Assembly (NCBI GenBank): GCA_021234155.1 | Contig: JAJEKV010000280.1 | Span: forward strand, 374,001 to 438,000 | Reading direction: 5' to 3' | Source: Isoetes taiwanensis | Taxonomy: Eukaryota; Streptophyta; Lycopodiopsida; Isoetales; Isoetaceae | Length of the DNA: 64,000 nucleotides | Shown here: positions 50,843 to 62,479 of the stretch, piece by piece | How the letters are laid out: the number at the start of each line of letters is the position of its first letter | Numbering within the stretch: position 1 is the first letter of the stretch | Translations under genes and position numbers: made by a program | Notes under the pieces: generated by a model | Told to the model about the DNA's origin: nothing | Database searches by the model: none | The model's input: the letters and a program-made list of their open reading frames with translations, nothing else

Positions 50843-53560
50843 ATGAAACCCAATTCCTCTCCCCATTCACTTTACAAAGTCATTGATGCAGCAAGGAAGA
50901 GAGATCAGAGGCAGAGATTGTATGCAAAGAAGGTAGCAATGAAGAAGAATTCCCCTTCTAAAGATTCGCCTTCAAAGAATAATAAGAAATTGAGACTGAG
51001 TGACCGCAGAATAAGAGAAATTTCAGGAAAATTTTTTGAAGTATTCAACCAAATTGGTACAAATGTTGATGACAATGACAAAGGTCGTATCCTTGACAGT
51101 CTTATTTGGAGGGCAAGGGATTTACCAATTGCTTCTATAAAGAAATCTAAGCAGGTTACTATGGCCGAGCAAATGGTGAAGAATTTGAAGGAAACAATGC
51201 AAGAACATAAGTATGAGAGGAATCATGACATGCTTAGGCAAGGAAGTCCACCGATAATGGCGGCGAAGGTTACAAATGGTGTCAAGCCATTGAACTAAAC
51301 AGAAGTGGCCAGATTGCTCAGCATCCCCAGAAAAACAATTTCAAATGCTTTTCAAAAAAGGGTGCAAGCTAACAAAGGGGAAGGACCTTGGTCAATGTTC
51401 AGGAGAAGGAAGCGGATGGATAGCATGTTAGATTACAATAGAGTACAAGAGTTTCTCCATACAAGAAAGACGTGAGGAGGTATGTATCGAGAGACCAGGA
51501 ATAAAGATGGAACATCCAATTCACCTTCTTGAAGTCAGCCAAGTAAGTATTCATCCTATATTGTAGGGTTCATTATATGTAGCATTTATTTGGCATTCAC
51601 ACGATTTCCCCAGTAGTTGCAATTCTACCTCCGAGGTTTAGAGAGGAGAATCCTCATATCAAAATTGCATTGCGAGACTTTTGAGAGGTTGAAACCGAAG
51701 TTTTGTAAGGAGGATGCGTGAAAGGCATACATGATGTTGCATCTACCACTTGAAATTTGAATACATCATGCAGGGATTGAACAGCATGAGAAAATCGGGT
51801 GGAGTTCATGACAATTGCAACCGCCCTTTGTGATATTTGTGGCCCGCCGAGAATGTGCGATTAAGGAGCATACAATCAAGTGCACCGGTGATTTATGGAG
51901 ACAAGTGGTCCGGCAAAGGTGATGATGAGGAGTGGTTTGATCATACCGCTTGATGTTGGCGTGTAAAAAAATGTGGGTTGGATAGAATTAGAAAATGTCA
52001 ACGGGGAAATGGATGGCACGGGTTCATTACTAGTTACTTGGAAGACATTTGAAAAGCAACTGTGGACCGAGGACGAGAGAATTGGGGATCCAAGAAAGGC
52101 TTTGAGGTACAAACCTGTCTTAAGATTAGTACGAAGGAGAGAAGTCCCAAAGAGTTTCAAGAGGATGTGAAGAAGGTAATATCAGATTTTGTTCCACACA
52201 ATTACATAGCACATTGACAGCCAATCGGTTTAAACGATGTGTGTGTCATCATTTCGGAAGATACAATTGTATCTCATATTATTGACTTTGCAGAAAATTC
52301 TGACATCAAGATCTAGAATGAGCCCCGGTCAATGCAGCGGCATCTGAGACCAAGTTTCTATACTTGTTCACATAATATATAGACATGACAAAAAGTGCCG
52401 ATATTCACATTTCGTGCGCATGGAAGAAGACATCCAAAAAGAAAAAAAATAATAGAAGATTGGAGCGATCGGGAATAGACTCAACAACAATGGTAGGAAG
52501 ATCATAAAAGAGACTCACTTTTACATTTCGATGATAAAGTGCACGACTCATTATTTGTGGAACACTTGCCTACAAAAGCATCTTTGCATGGCTTAAGGAG
52601 CAGAAATAAAGTATGAGAAGCATTGGGTTTGGAGTGATGGCTGCTCATCACAATTCAAGTCAACCAAAACCTTTTTTTTTTCTTGGGCGGGTACTACACA
52701 ATGAATGACAAGGAAATAGTGTGGAACTACTTTGCCCTTGCTCATGGTAAAGGTGAATATGATGGTGCAGTCTTTGTTATCAAAAAGGTCGCTAAGTAAG
52801 GAACAACTCAAACCCAATGGTATGCAAGCGAGGCATGCTAAAGATATTGTAAAATTTACGTGTACATATTTCGTTGATCTACCCAGTTGATGAAACAGAT
52901 GAGATCAAAAGATATTTTTGGGAAATTGAACTTCTTTGTTGTGGTAAACATGCAAGAATATGAAATTGAAACACTTAAAGGCACAAAGAAGATTCATCAT
53001 ATCGGACTGTCGTGAGGAGTAGACCAAACGGGCTTGCTCATAGATGCACTGTCGTGTTTACGCTTGTTTTGCATGGATCAGAATTGGGACTCTGCATCAA
53101 TACATGTAGATTTGGAAAGTGGGAGGTATGCCCGACTTAAAACCGGGAGTTGAGAAGAAAAAGAGACTCTTGAATAAGCCAATGAATGGATCAATAATTT
53201 GGTAGAGGTAGGTGACAATTTTGCGGTGAATCTTTGAGGTAGACAATTGGGAGGGTGTGGACTTCTACATCCTCAAGTGCACGTAACCCAAATGCACACT
53301 TGAAAATTCATACAAAAGGTGGATGGGGGCAAAATTTGGAGTGCATGAGGTTATCTTAAGTGGGCTGTATTATCAATTCTTGGGTAATTTCAAGTACATG
53401 TTGCTCACTAAACAACCTAGAAGCCTCAGCACGACCACGTGGTAAGATATCCTAAAATTGATATGGACAAAATAGAAGGCCTGAGACATGTACAAAATTT
53501 CACAGAAGACCCATGAAAAAATTATGGCTAGTCTCCCAATAACATTGTAATTCTTTGACA
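50843..53560 (+). pseudogene. Decayed, probably transposon-encoded DDE-like protein of unnamed family
   Basis: An intact N-terminal frame (50843-51298, 151 residues; basic, with LRLSDRRIREISGKFFEVFN) is followed, in shifting frames, by an HTH-like block EVARLLSIPRKTISNAFQKR (51307-51366), GPWSMFRRRKRMDSMLDYNR, a Cys-rich CDICGPPRMCD (about 51829-51861), IIDFAENSDIK (52278-52310), WSDGCSSQFKSTKTFFFLG (52630-52686), AHGKGEYDGAVFVIKKVAK (52740-52796), LSCLRLFCMDQNWDS (about 53051-53095) and VEVGDNFAVN (about 53206-53235). The spaced DFAEN, SDG and GKGEYDG blocks resemble an RNase H-fold nuclease. I recall similar motif sets in uncharacterised invertebrate and plant proteins but cannot name the family. 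About 800 residues if intact; many stops. No terminal repeats found. Confidence 0.6.
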
Positions 53561-53914
53561 CTTAACCAAATTGATGTAATTCTTTGCAAGTGATTTGTTG
53601 TTCCAGCACCTAAGCACGTAAGCACACATTTGTATATATGTTAATAATAGTGAGGATGCACAAGGGTGGTGTGCATGGACACGTACTTCGAAATGAAGAT
53701 TGAATTCTTGTTTAAGAATGTACATTTGTGACATTGGAATAACATTCAATTATTTATTTTGGTACCATCACTATCCCAACATTCTTGGCAAAAATATAGT
53801 GTCAAGGCATTTCCTCGATGTGACATGTGTCTGTTTGGGGTCTGGGTTCGGGAACTCCTGCAAGACAGCCCTCTGTGAGGACCCTTGGATCTAACAGGAG
53901 AATCCGGGGGACTA
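53560..53914. other. No gene recognised
   Basis: Lies between the decayed transposase-like gene and the LTR. Minus frame 53749-53528 is unidentified. Confidence 0.35.
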
Positions 53915-54416
53915 TGTCACGCGGGATTTGCAAGAAAAGAACAAGAAGAAGAAAACAGAACAAAAGAGAACAATGAGAGGAAAATGATAAGCTTCCTTGA
54001 TATCAATGATGAACATACATGAGCTCTCGCAATAGAGAGAAGACTGAAGAGAGACAAGACTCAAAACTCATCTAAAAAACTCATGTGCTAGCTCTACTCA
54101 TATATATAGCACAATGGCCTTTGGCCCAATATAGACACTCTGACTGATCTCGGTGCCGACTCCTGGAAGGAGGCCTGATTTCTGGGAATATTGGCGGTGC
54201 CTCTTGAAGTGCCTAGAATCCCTGACGCCGACGTGTGGTGACGGGCCGTCACTTGTCTGTCCGGCGCTCTTTGTTGGGGACGAAGCTTTGAGGCTGCGGG
54301 CGTCCGGCCTCTTCTTGAGCCTTTGATGGCTGACCCGTGGTCGATGTGGATCCTTGAGCTTGACATGGTCCGTCAGATGCATGAATAGTCCTGAACCAGG
54401 AGGCACAGGACTAACA
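53915..54416 (-). repeat. 3' LTR of the OTA Gypsy element
   Basis: The minus strand begins TGTTAGTCC and ends GCGTGACA, with a TATA box (CTATATATATGAG near 54105) and a T-rich 3' end. Left boundary inferred from the TG...CA ends, as no second LTR is available. Confidence 0.65.
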
Positions 54417-54428
54417 CTCCCCCCCACC
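54417..54428 (-). other. Polypurine tract of the OTA Gypsy element
   Basis: Minus strand GGTGGGGGGGAG directly before TGTTAG. Confidence 0.75.
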
Positions 54429-54763
54429 AAATGACACTCAGAGTGAAGAAAAGGAGGAAGTGTCTCGAGGGTGGGAAGCCATCATCCGAAAGTGATCCTC
54501 ACTGAATGAGGGCTCGCACCATTATGGTATCGCCAATGAGATCCTGGCGTGTTTGAAGATCGGGGAGGAGTGTTGAGGCCAAGGGCGGGATCTCGCATCA
54601 ATGAGAAAACGAGACGCACCATGTCTTCAAGAGGCGGCATGGGCGCCGGAAGAAACAAACCGACATTCCATGAGGAGGCAGTCGGAGGCGAAGGCTCAGC
54701 GTAGCGGCATTAGTGCGATAAAAAATGGGGCCGATTTAAGGATTTAAGCTGAGCAAGATGCAT

Positions 54764-55706
54764 TTAGAGCAGCACAAAAACCTGCGTGAAGGTGGGTGAA
54801 GGATCGGTGAGGTGGGCGGCATTGCGCAAGAAGGTGTCAAGACCATGGAGCGCGATCGGTGAGGCGTTGCCAACCACGCTCATTAGCAATATAGATCCAA
54901 TTCGTGGTGTTATCAAGAGTGGCACCCTCCTCCCAATGGGAGCGGGCCGAACAAAACGGGATCCCAACAGGAGATCCGTCGAGAGATCCGAGGTGGAGTC
55001 CATCGGCATGGCCATCCATGACCTGTGTCCAAAAGGGGAGACGCCAATCCGAAAGTCGGGAAACCGGGCGTGGAGGAACACCCGGGGAAGCATAGGAGAG
55101 GGAACCATGCCCGGTGGGCGTGGGTTGTTGAGCTTGCTCGAATTCACTGACAAGGGCCGGATCAAGAGCTTTACACCAACGATCCCAGACAGGAGCAGAG
55201 AGTTGAGAGTTGACAGGAGGGCTATCCCAGCCTGTGGGGACTGTCTTGCTATCCAGAAGAGCACGTAATTGATTGTAACCAGTGAGGTGCTGCATATAAA
55301 TTTGTGCATAGGGAAGATCCTCAGGATGTCCCAGATACTTCCTTATTTGTTGCAGCACTTCCGCTTGCCAGAGAGGTAAATGATGTGCAAGCTCAGGCAT
55401 GTACTCTTGATGAAGAGCGTGTCCGAGCATGATCAGCCGGTAGGGGTTGTTATCCCCAAGCAACCATTGAAGGGTGGGGTCACCCTGATAGTTCTGTGGT
55501 GGCCCATCCCGAAATCTCTCCTGTGTGTCACCCAGATAGAAATCATGAAAAATGTAAGCCATGGGCTGAACAACTCTGAAGGTGATGAAATCCGGATCTT
55601 CGCAGTGAATGAGATCAAAGACTAAAAGGGCACAGCAGACACCTTTGTCTTCAATGGAGAGTTCCGCCAAATCAGAAGAAAAAATAGCGGTCTTGTGATG
55701 GAACAT
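54764..55706 (-). CDS. Extra 3' ORF of the OTA Gypsy element (289 aa), unknown
   Basis: Long open frame 55706-54837 (MFHHKTAIFSSDLAELSIED then KGVCC) with an acidic/aromatic N-terminal half (VVQPMAYIFHDFYLGDTQER; WLLGDNNPYRLIMLGHALHQ) and a Pro-rich middle (AQQPTPTGHGSLSYASPGVP). No membrane segment, signal peptide or enzyme motif is evident. It sits between integrase and 3' LTR, where Athila elements carry env-like frames and Tat elements an unidentified ORF. By position it may be a descendant of such an ORF; function unknown. Confidence 0.5.
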
Positions 55707-56166
55707 CCCGCGGGACCATCAGCCCCATGCCGCCGGGAAGAAAGAGGTGGCGGCGTGCAACCACATAATCGGATAGCGGGAAGGAAGGCGGGAAATCAAC
55801 AGGCGGGTTGCTAACGATGGTGATATAGCCGTCCGGTTTGGTGCGAGCCTCATCGGCCGGCCCGAATAGCGTCTTTGTAGCTGTTGTTCTAGGTCGCGGA
55901 TCACGTGGTCCTTTTTCTAACGAGAAGCATGGTGGCCCGGTCGCGGACCCGTTTCCCGAAGTGTTAACTTTGTGAGGGAGGGGATTGCCCGGGAGCATTG
56001 AGTCGAAACGCGGCAATCTCAGCGTCATCAAGAAGTTTCGTTTACGAACCTCCGTAAAGCTGATCTTGGAGGGGCGTGGTGAGAAGTCTGCGTGGAGAGC
56101 TGAGCCGTCAAAGAGGCAATTTGAGCATCACGCTCTGTAAGGTGTTGAACTTGAGTGCTGTAATTG

Positions 56167-56997
56167 TCACAAAGCTTCGGAGTACAAAGGCGTCGAGCTT
56201 AGCAATATCTTTCTCCTTGTCACCCGGGGAGGGTGGCTTTGGACTTGTTTTGCTCCAATAAGTCCCGAATTTCGGATTGGCCCAGCACGCTGATCTGCAA
56301 GGAGGCTGGTCTGATCCAATGTACTTTTGAGATCTATGCGGGCACGTAAAGAGAGCCCGTGCTTTTCTTGAAGTTGGGCTTCCAAAGTTTGAACTTGTGC
56401 GATTCTGCGGCTTTGAAGATCACAATGAACCGCGACGGAGGCCGTCAGGGCCGTGTGAACCCCATTCATAAGAGCTTCTTGGGATTCTTGTAACTTTAGA
56501 ACAGCAGCTTGAGCATCCCTGGACATCTTGATACAATAGGACGAGGGTCTTTGTGGTGGTGGAGCCTCGGCATTGCACCGGTTCGCGATGTTTGGGACAC
56601 ATGGTGTGAACTGGAATGCTTGGATTACATCAGAAAGGAGGAGGAGACGATTGACATGGGAGTCGCGGAATTTTGACATGAGCCCCGGAGGAAGAAGGGC
56701 GTGAAGTGCCGACTTGGTGAGTCGAGGAAGGGACGGCTGGGGTGGAATCATGAGAATGAGGAGGTGTGGGAGGAAAGTAATGACGGATAATAGCTTGAAG
56801 GTGGCCTCCCACGAAACTTGAGAAATAGAAGTGGCAAAGAAGGCGGTCCACTTCTTGGAGAAGGCGGTGAGAAACGACAATTGGGGCCAATCAATGTGGT
56901 GGGTTTGAGTAGCGTTGATTACGATATTATAGAAAGGTTTATTGATATGGGTGTTCTTGATAGAATACCCAAGGAACTGCGCCACGAAACTTAACAA
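56167..56997 (-). CDS. Extra 3' ORF of the OTA Gypsy element (276 aa), coiled-coil C-terminal half
   Basis: Starts MLSFVAQFLGYSIKNTHINK with a hydrophobic stretch (LLSVITFLPHLLILMI at about residues 69-85). A C-terminal half follows with heptad-like spacing (SRDAQAAVLKLQESQEALMN; RRIAQVQTLEAQLQEKHGLS). Unrecognised as a family. One hydrophobic segment plus coiled coil is reminiscent of structural or envelope-like proteins, but this is only a resemblance in layout. Frames at 56031-55672 (minus) lie between it and the next ORF and probably belong to the same worn coding region. Confidence 0.45.
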   Translation of the reverse strand: MLSFVAQFLGYSIKNTHINKPFYNIVINATQTHHIDWPQLSFLTAFSKKWTAFFATSISQVSWEATFKLLSVITFLPHLLILMIPPQPSLPRLTKSALHALLPPGLMSKFRDSHVNRLLLLSDVIQAFQFTPCVPNIANRCNAEAPPPQRPSSYCIKMSRDAQAAVLKLQESQEALMNGVHTALTASVAVHCDLQSRRIAQVQTLEAQLQEKHGLSLRARIDLKSTLDQTSLLADQRAGPIRNSGLIGAKQVQSHPPRVTRRKILLSSTPLYSEAL

Positions 56998-57230
56998 AAG
57001 GTCTCATGGGGCTTGTCAATATTGGTCGGCGATGCACATTTGCATGATAAGCGGGAGCACCAAACTCGGTGACATCGAGATCTGTATGGCGGACCAAGAT
57101 AAACAAGGGGTTTGCAAAGGAATATGGAATACCTCAGAAATCAGGTCTTTGAGTCAATTGAAATGGTGGTGCCATCGACCAGCATGGTGTATCCATGCGA
57201 GGCTATTGACAATGTTCGCGATGAACCGCT

Positions 57231-58340
57231 TCAACCGGGTCGGGATTTGGAGCGGAAGTTCCATTTGAGAGAATTCGTAAAGTGTCTGGCGTTCAAGCGA
57301 TTTGACGATTCCAGACCAACAAGGGCTTCACGGAAAGTGGAAGGCCAAGAAAGATAATGACTCGAAAAGACGGTTCCACAGGAGCAGATTTGAAGTGTAG
57401 GAAATTTTGGGGCCGTCATGGCAAAGAGCCGGAAAAGAACGATGATGCAAAGGAGAGCCGAGATGAAGGCTTAAGAACGGAGGACAAAGGCGTAGGGGAC
57501 GAAAAGGTTTAGGGCGCGCAAATGGAGGTGAAGAGGCATGATAAGGGCGAAGCTGCAACGGTTGATGGTGCCAAGTGTCGAAAGATGCCAAGGAGGCGAT
57601 TGGGAGGCAAAAATTTGGCTAAGTCCCCAAACAACAAAGGGAGAAGTAATGAGCGGTGGAGATGAGGCGTGAGAGAATGATGGGATGTGACGGTGGCCAA
57701 AAGGACACACATTAATGTTTGGCGGGCGTGAAAAGAAGCAAGGGCATTTAATCTTGGCAACTTCGAAGTGGGATATCATTAAAGCGAATGTGTCGAGGAG
57801 GGTACCATGGCTAGATATGCGGCGGGAGAAAAGATTCTCTTTTTAGAAACAGCCTTGCATTGCAAACACGTTGGCGATTTTTTTGATTGGTCCACGTCGA
57901 CAAGGAGTTCCTCAGTTGGCTATATAAGGCGAACCGGGGAGTGAAGCGAAGGCATCCGATGGCGCTCAACATGGGCTCTTCTTTGGTTTGAGCGAAGCGC
58001 ACGATGCCCACTAAGCGTCAAGAGTGGATTACTTGCAAAATGAATTATCACGGACCTCTGGCTGCCACAATCGTGGCACGAGAATGGATGGCTGGTGTTA
58101 GGGATGGTGAACATCCCGATCCTCATACCAACGGGATGGAGGTGGTTACGCACCGCCATTTGGGACCCTGGCCGAGAACCTCTACCACATCCTGCGCATC
58201 ACCCTGCTCGAACCCGGAGTAGAGGGTTTTCTTCTTAGGACTTAGTAGATAGGGCTCACGAGGCCCGTTTTTGTATATAGAGGCGGTGCCCATAGCAGAA
58301 ATATTTGGGTACGTGCCCACATTTTGTAAAAATTCCACCT
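57231..58340 (-). other. Downstream-of-integrase region with short broken frames
   Basis: Minus frames 57591-57328, 57779-57471, 58011-57811 and 58338-58123 are open but short, with no recognisable domain. Same strand and base composition as the flanking Gypsy coding DNA, so treated as part of that element. Confidence 0.4.
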
Positions 58341-58421
58341 ATAATATAATATGCCCTTTGTTTTAGTCACTTTAGGTTGTGGTTGTGTCTTGAATTGCAT
58401 CTGTTTGTTGATTGTAAACTG

Positions 58422-59620
58422 TTACGTGTGATGAAATGTTTTGAGGCGGAAGCCATTAACCGGTGTAGGTAATGGAGTGCCATCTAACTTCGGCCGGTTG
58501 GAAAAATTTGGGTCGAACCACTTGAACGATTTGATAAGGGCCAAGCCAGCGAATCTTAAGTTTACCAGGAAAATTTCATGCAGAGAATCATAAAGAAGAA
58601 CCAAATCTCCTTCTTTGAATGTTTTGTCTTGGGGCGTGTGTCATGTAGAGATTTTTGCAACCGTTGTCCATGAAGAACACGAATATAAGCATCCCTTCTA
58701 AGTTCATCCAACTGTTCCAATTGATAAACCCTTTCTTTGAGTGCGGCCGGGCGGATTATGGGCGTGCTTGGTTGAAAGCGGAGAGTGGGGGAGAATGTAC
58801 TCAAAAGGCATGAGAGCTTCTTGACCATAAACCAATTTGAAAGGAGTGTGACCGGTAGCTATTTTGAAACAAGTATTGTAAGCCCAAAGAACAGTAGGAA
58901 GCTTGGTTTTGCCGGTCGGTCGCGAGAAGCGTCACAAATTTTCTTGAGAATTGTGACGGAGTTTTGTTGGTGCTTTACGCCAACCCATTCCCTTGAGGAT
59001 AGTAAGGTGTGCTCTTGTGATGATGTATCGGGGAGATAGTCCGTCGGCTCCTTGATGGTATGATTGATAAAATGGACACCACGATCGACCCAGCTCAGGT
59101 GGGGCAGCCAAATCGCGTGATAATTTGTTGATAGAGGACCTTGGGTGTGCTTGCCGCGATGTTGTGCGGAAGTCGCAAGCTTCCGCCCATTTAGTAGCGT
59201 AGTCGGTGAGAACCGAATGTGGCAGACGCGGGTGCCGAGGTGGATCGATGGGTCCCACAAAATCCATTCCCCATTTCTTTGAAGGGAAGTGGCGTGGCGG
59301 CCGGCGTCAAGGGAAAAGCGTCCGGGCCGTGGGCGCCCCACGCGCCCGACAAGCATCACCGCGTGCGGGCGTGGGCGTGGCGTCTTTGAAGAGCGTGGGC
59401 CAAAATACCCGGCTAGAAGGATTTTTGCGTCGTGGTGTCACCATGAAAATGACCACCACCTAGCCCTTGATGAGCTTCGCGGACAATATCACGGAACTTC
59501 ATGAGGTAGAACTGGCGTCGAAGGATGGTATCCTTACCCTTTTTGTAAAGATGTCCGGCAACCATTGTGTAGTCACGGACGTCGCGGAGAAATTGATGAC
59601 GACGGGATTGTCGTTTGGCA
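58422..59620 (-). pseudogene. OTA Gypsy integrase
   Basis: N-terminal zinc-finger region (FRDIVREAHQGLGGGHFHGD near 59480-59430), core beginning MDFVGPIDPPRHPRLPHSVL then TDYATKWAEA (59267-59180), a later block SYHQGADGLSPR and, towards 58600-58430, the GPY/F-type tail LYDSLHEIFLVNLRFAG. The core is split over at least two frames (59267-58932 and 59359-58859), and the catalytic third residue is not readable in one frame. Confidence 0.75.
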
Positions 59621-60454
59621 TTAGAGAGCGTCATGTCCTCTAGTGGAAGAGCGCCGGTGAGGAGGTACTGCTGAAAGTCATGGAACCAATGTGGTGTTGC
59701 CGTGACTAAAAAGAGTTGAGCGTCAGGAAAGGCGTCTGAGACGCCCGTGGAGGGATCATCTGTGTGGATGCGTGAAAGATAATCCGGGACAACGTGAGAT
59801 TTGTCGGCCTTGTGAACAATTTCAAAAAGGGCAAATTCTTGGAGAAGAAGGACCCATCGAGCAATGCGGCCCGTGGGCGTGGATTTGTTGATCAAATAAA
59901 GGAGTGCTTGGTGGTCAACAAAAAGAATTTGATCTGGTTGCCTAAAAGATAGTGATGAGCGTTGGACCACGTAAAATTAAACCCAAGGCTTCTCGCTCTG
60001 TGGCAGAGTAGTTGCGCTCCGCAGAATTGAGTTTCCGGCTGGCGTATCGGTTTGGTTTGTCAGTGTGTGCATCATATTCTTGAGAAAGAACAGCTCCAAT
60101 AGCAAATGCCGAGACATCGACATGAACATGAAAGGGCTTGTCCCATTGAGGAGGAACAAGAACCGGGGCCTGAGTAAGCAAAAGCTTCAACTGTTGGAAA
60201 GCAGCATCCGCCTGGGAATTCCAGGCCCAGGTGGATTCATCACCCGTGAGTTTATGAATGGGATCTGCAATGGCTGCTAGTCCAGGAATGAAGGTGGAGT
60301 AATAATTGACCTTACCGGGGAAAAGCGTGTCTCCTTGATATTGGCTGGTGCTTGAGCCTTGAGCACACTGGCCCGATTTTGGCGGGATCGTGGTGATACG
60401 CTTTCTTGCGACAACGTGTCCCAAAAGAACACACTGAAGACTTAAAAGGTGCAT
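59413..60454 (-). pseudogene. OTA Gypsy RNase H
   Basis: RNase H domain: FHVHVDVSAFAIGAVLSQEY (about 60135-60075), RYASRKLNSAERNYSATERE, then after a shift VDHQALLYLINKSTPTGRIA then RWVLLLQEF and HVVPDYLSRI (59930-59760). Preceded by the RT-RH connection FPGKVNYYSTFIPGLAAIAD (60310-60255). Confidence 0.82.
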
Positions 60455-60499
60455 TTTCGGGATTGAGACTAATCTTGGGACTCATCACATTTTCGAAAG

Positions 60500-61362
60500 G
60501 CGAGTTTCAATTTATCCAAATGGTCACCATGGAATGTAGGCGAGAGAAGTCATCTTGAAAAATTTGCAAGAAGGGATTTTCCTTCATAAAATCATGAAAA
60601 AGCGAGAGCATGATACGTTGAAACGTGGATGGAGAGTTTGATAATCCAAAAGGAACCACCTTGTAGGCAAAAGTGCCCCACGGAGTGGTGAAGGTAGTCT
60701 TGAGTTGATCAGATTCTTTGATTGAGATCTGATTGTAGCCAGAAAAACCATCCATGAAGGAGTACATCTCATGTCCAGCAACCTCTTCGAACACAGTGCG
60801 TGAAGGGGAAGTGGAAAATGATCACGCTCCGTGGCCTGATTGAGTTTTCGGTAGTCCACACAAACGTGGATCTTACCATTGTGTTTGAGTGCAATGGCGA
60901 GGGCTCACCCATTGAGAATGTTTGACCTCATAGATCAAACTGCGGCAAGGAGTTTGTCAATTTCGCTTTGACTTCGATCCACGGTAATTTGGGTTGGCCC
61001 GGTGCTTGTCGTTGCTATACTGGGCGTGCATCAGACTTGGTAGGAATGGTGAGTTCTCCCAAGGTTTTGTTGATCCCCCGAAGATCTCTGTAGCTCCAGG
61101 CAAAAATGTGTTTGAACTTTTTGAAGAGCGTGACGGCCCTGTTACGATAGGGTGTCGGAAGATTTGCAACAATGCAGGACGGTGATTGTTGCCCTCGCCC
61201 ACAATCTCGACTTGAGGAGTTTGAATATGGGGATAACCCCGTGTCTTGGACAATATGAGCAGGAGGTTGAAGCATAACGGGATGCGTGGCACTCTGCGTG
61301 GTGAAAAAAGAGGTTTGCCGAGTTTCATCCAGCCAGAGGTTAAGCCTGAGCGGCATGTACAT
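60500..61362 (-). pseudogene. OTA Gypsy reverse transcriptase
   Basis: RT blocks: TLFKKFKHIFAWSYRDLRGI (about 61140-61080), MDYRKLNQATERDHFPLP (60859-60805), GHEMYSFMDGFSGYNQISIK (60775-60716), TPWGTFAYKVVPFGLSNSPS then TFQRIM and the catalytic block LQIFQDDFSRL (about 60565-60533). The DD pair is kept, but Gln precedes it where FMDD or YVDD is usual. Frames shift near 60930 and 60800. Confidence 0.85.
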
Positions 61363-62260
61363 CTGAGGGCGGCGGGAGATTCACATCGAAAAAGTGATCA
61401 ACACGTTGGATGCGATTGCAAGGAGCCAGGTAAGGGTCAAGCAAAGCAGCCACAGCCTGGTCCTGATCAAGAGTCATTTCTCCCCAAGGATCAGCATATT
61501 CGGGGTAGGATGTGAGGGCGACTTCTTGGTGGAGCCCTGAACTTGATAGATATTCGGCGCCCTCGGAATCGGTGTCGGAGAGAGAGGGTTGGCATGGTCG
61601 ACGGAAATGATTTTGCCCTGTTTCCAAATCCATGGTGGCATTAAGGTGACCATCGTGATGACTAAGCGATCCATGGCCCAAGAATGGATACTCTTGGCTG
61701 GCGGAGAAAAGGTCTGCCGACCAATATTTCATAATCACCGGATCTTCTCGGCCTTCCAAACACCAAATTCCAAGGGGAATCGAGATCACCAATGTGGATG
61801 TGAAGAAGAGGCGTGACGCCTTGAGGTCTCGTGGATATGGCCATTGGCCAATTTGATGTCATATGGAGCACGATATAGAGTTGTTTGATGCCCATTTGTT
61901 TATGAGTTTATCCGTGATGAGATTAAGCTGCGCTACCTCCGTCAATTTGAACATGGTTGACTTGCTGATTGCCCACCGTGGCATGTACCGTGGGTGTAGA
62001 GGTAGCAACAGCCCCAACTAAAACATTGGGAGTGGTAAGCGGTCCTTGAGAGCGGATGACGAGTTTCAAAATCGTTGCAAGACTTAGAGGAATTTTGATT
62101 TTTGCCAGCTCCTCTTGGAGTTCCAGAGGCACATGAGAAAAAGGATCTGCGGGATCCACAGGTGCTGGACCTCAGCAGCGATATTTGGATATGGCTGAGA
62201 GTGTGGAGGTTGAGACATGGAAGGAGCTTCTTGTGCGTGTTGAGCTCTAGTGGTGGCATG
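61340..62260 (-). pseudogene. OTA Gypsy protease region
   Basis: The frame 62159-61923 ends in VNHVQIDGGSAAQLNLI, the aspartic protease active-site context (usually DTGSS; here DGGSA). The next frame holds LVFGRPRRSGDYEILVGRPF then LRQP, the usual LGRPFL flap/end region. A frame break near 61900 separates them. Confidence 0.72.
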
Positions 62261-62479
62261 AACGGTTAATAACGTGTGGCCTTGGCGGCTTGCATGAGGT
62301 TCAGAATGCTTTGGCGAACTTTAGGCATGACATGCGGCATGAGTTTCTCCAAGTCAGGTGCAAAGTGAACCTTTTTTCCTTCATCAAGAGGAATTTTGTC
62401 GACTGCAAAGGCAGGTTGCGTGCCTTTAGGAATAATGGTTAAGGGCCGTGGACGGCATGCACAGTGCGGCGTGAAACCA

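Noticed and set aside
54786-55268. 160-codon plus-strand frame and other plus frames across 54.7-63.9 kb
   Set aside because: Shadows of the GC-rich minus-strand Gypsy coding region; no domains.
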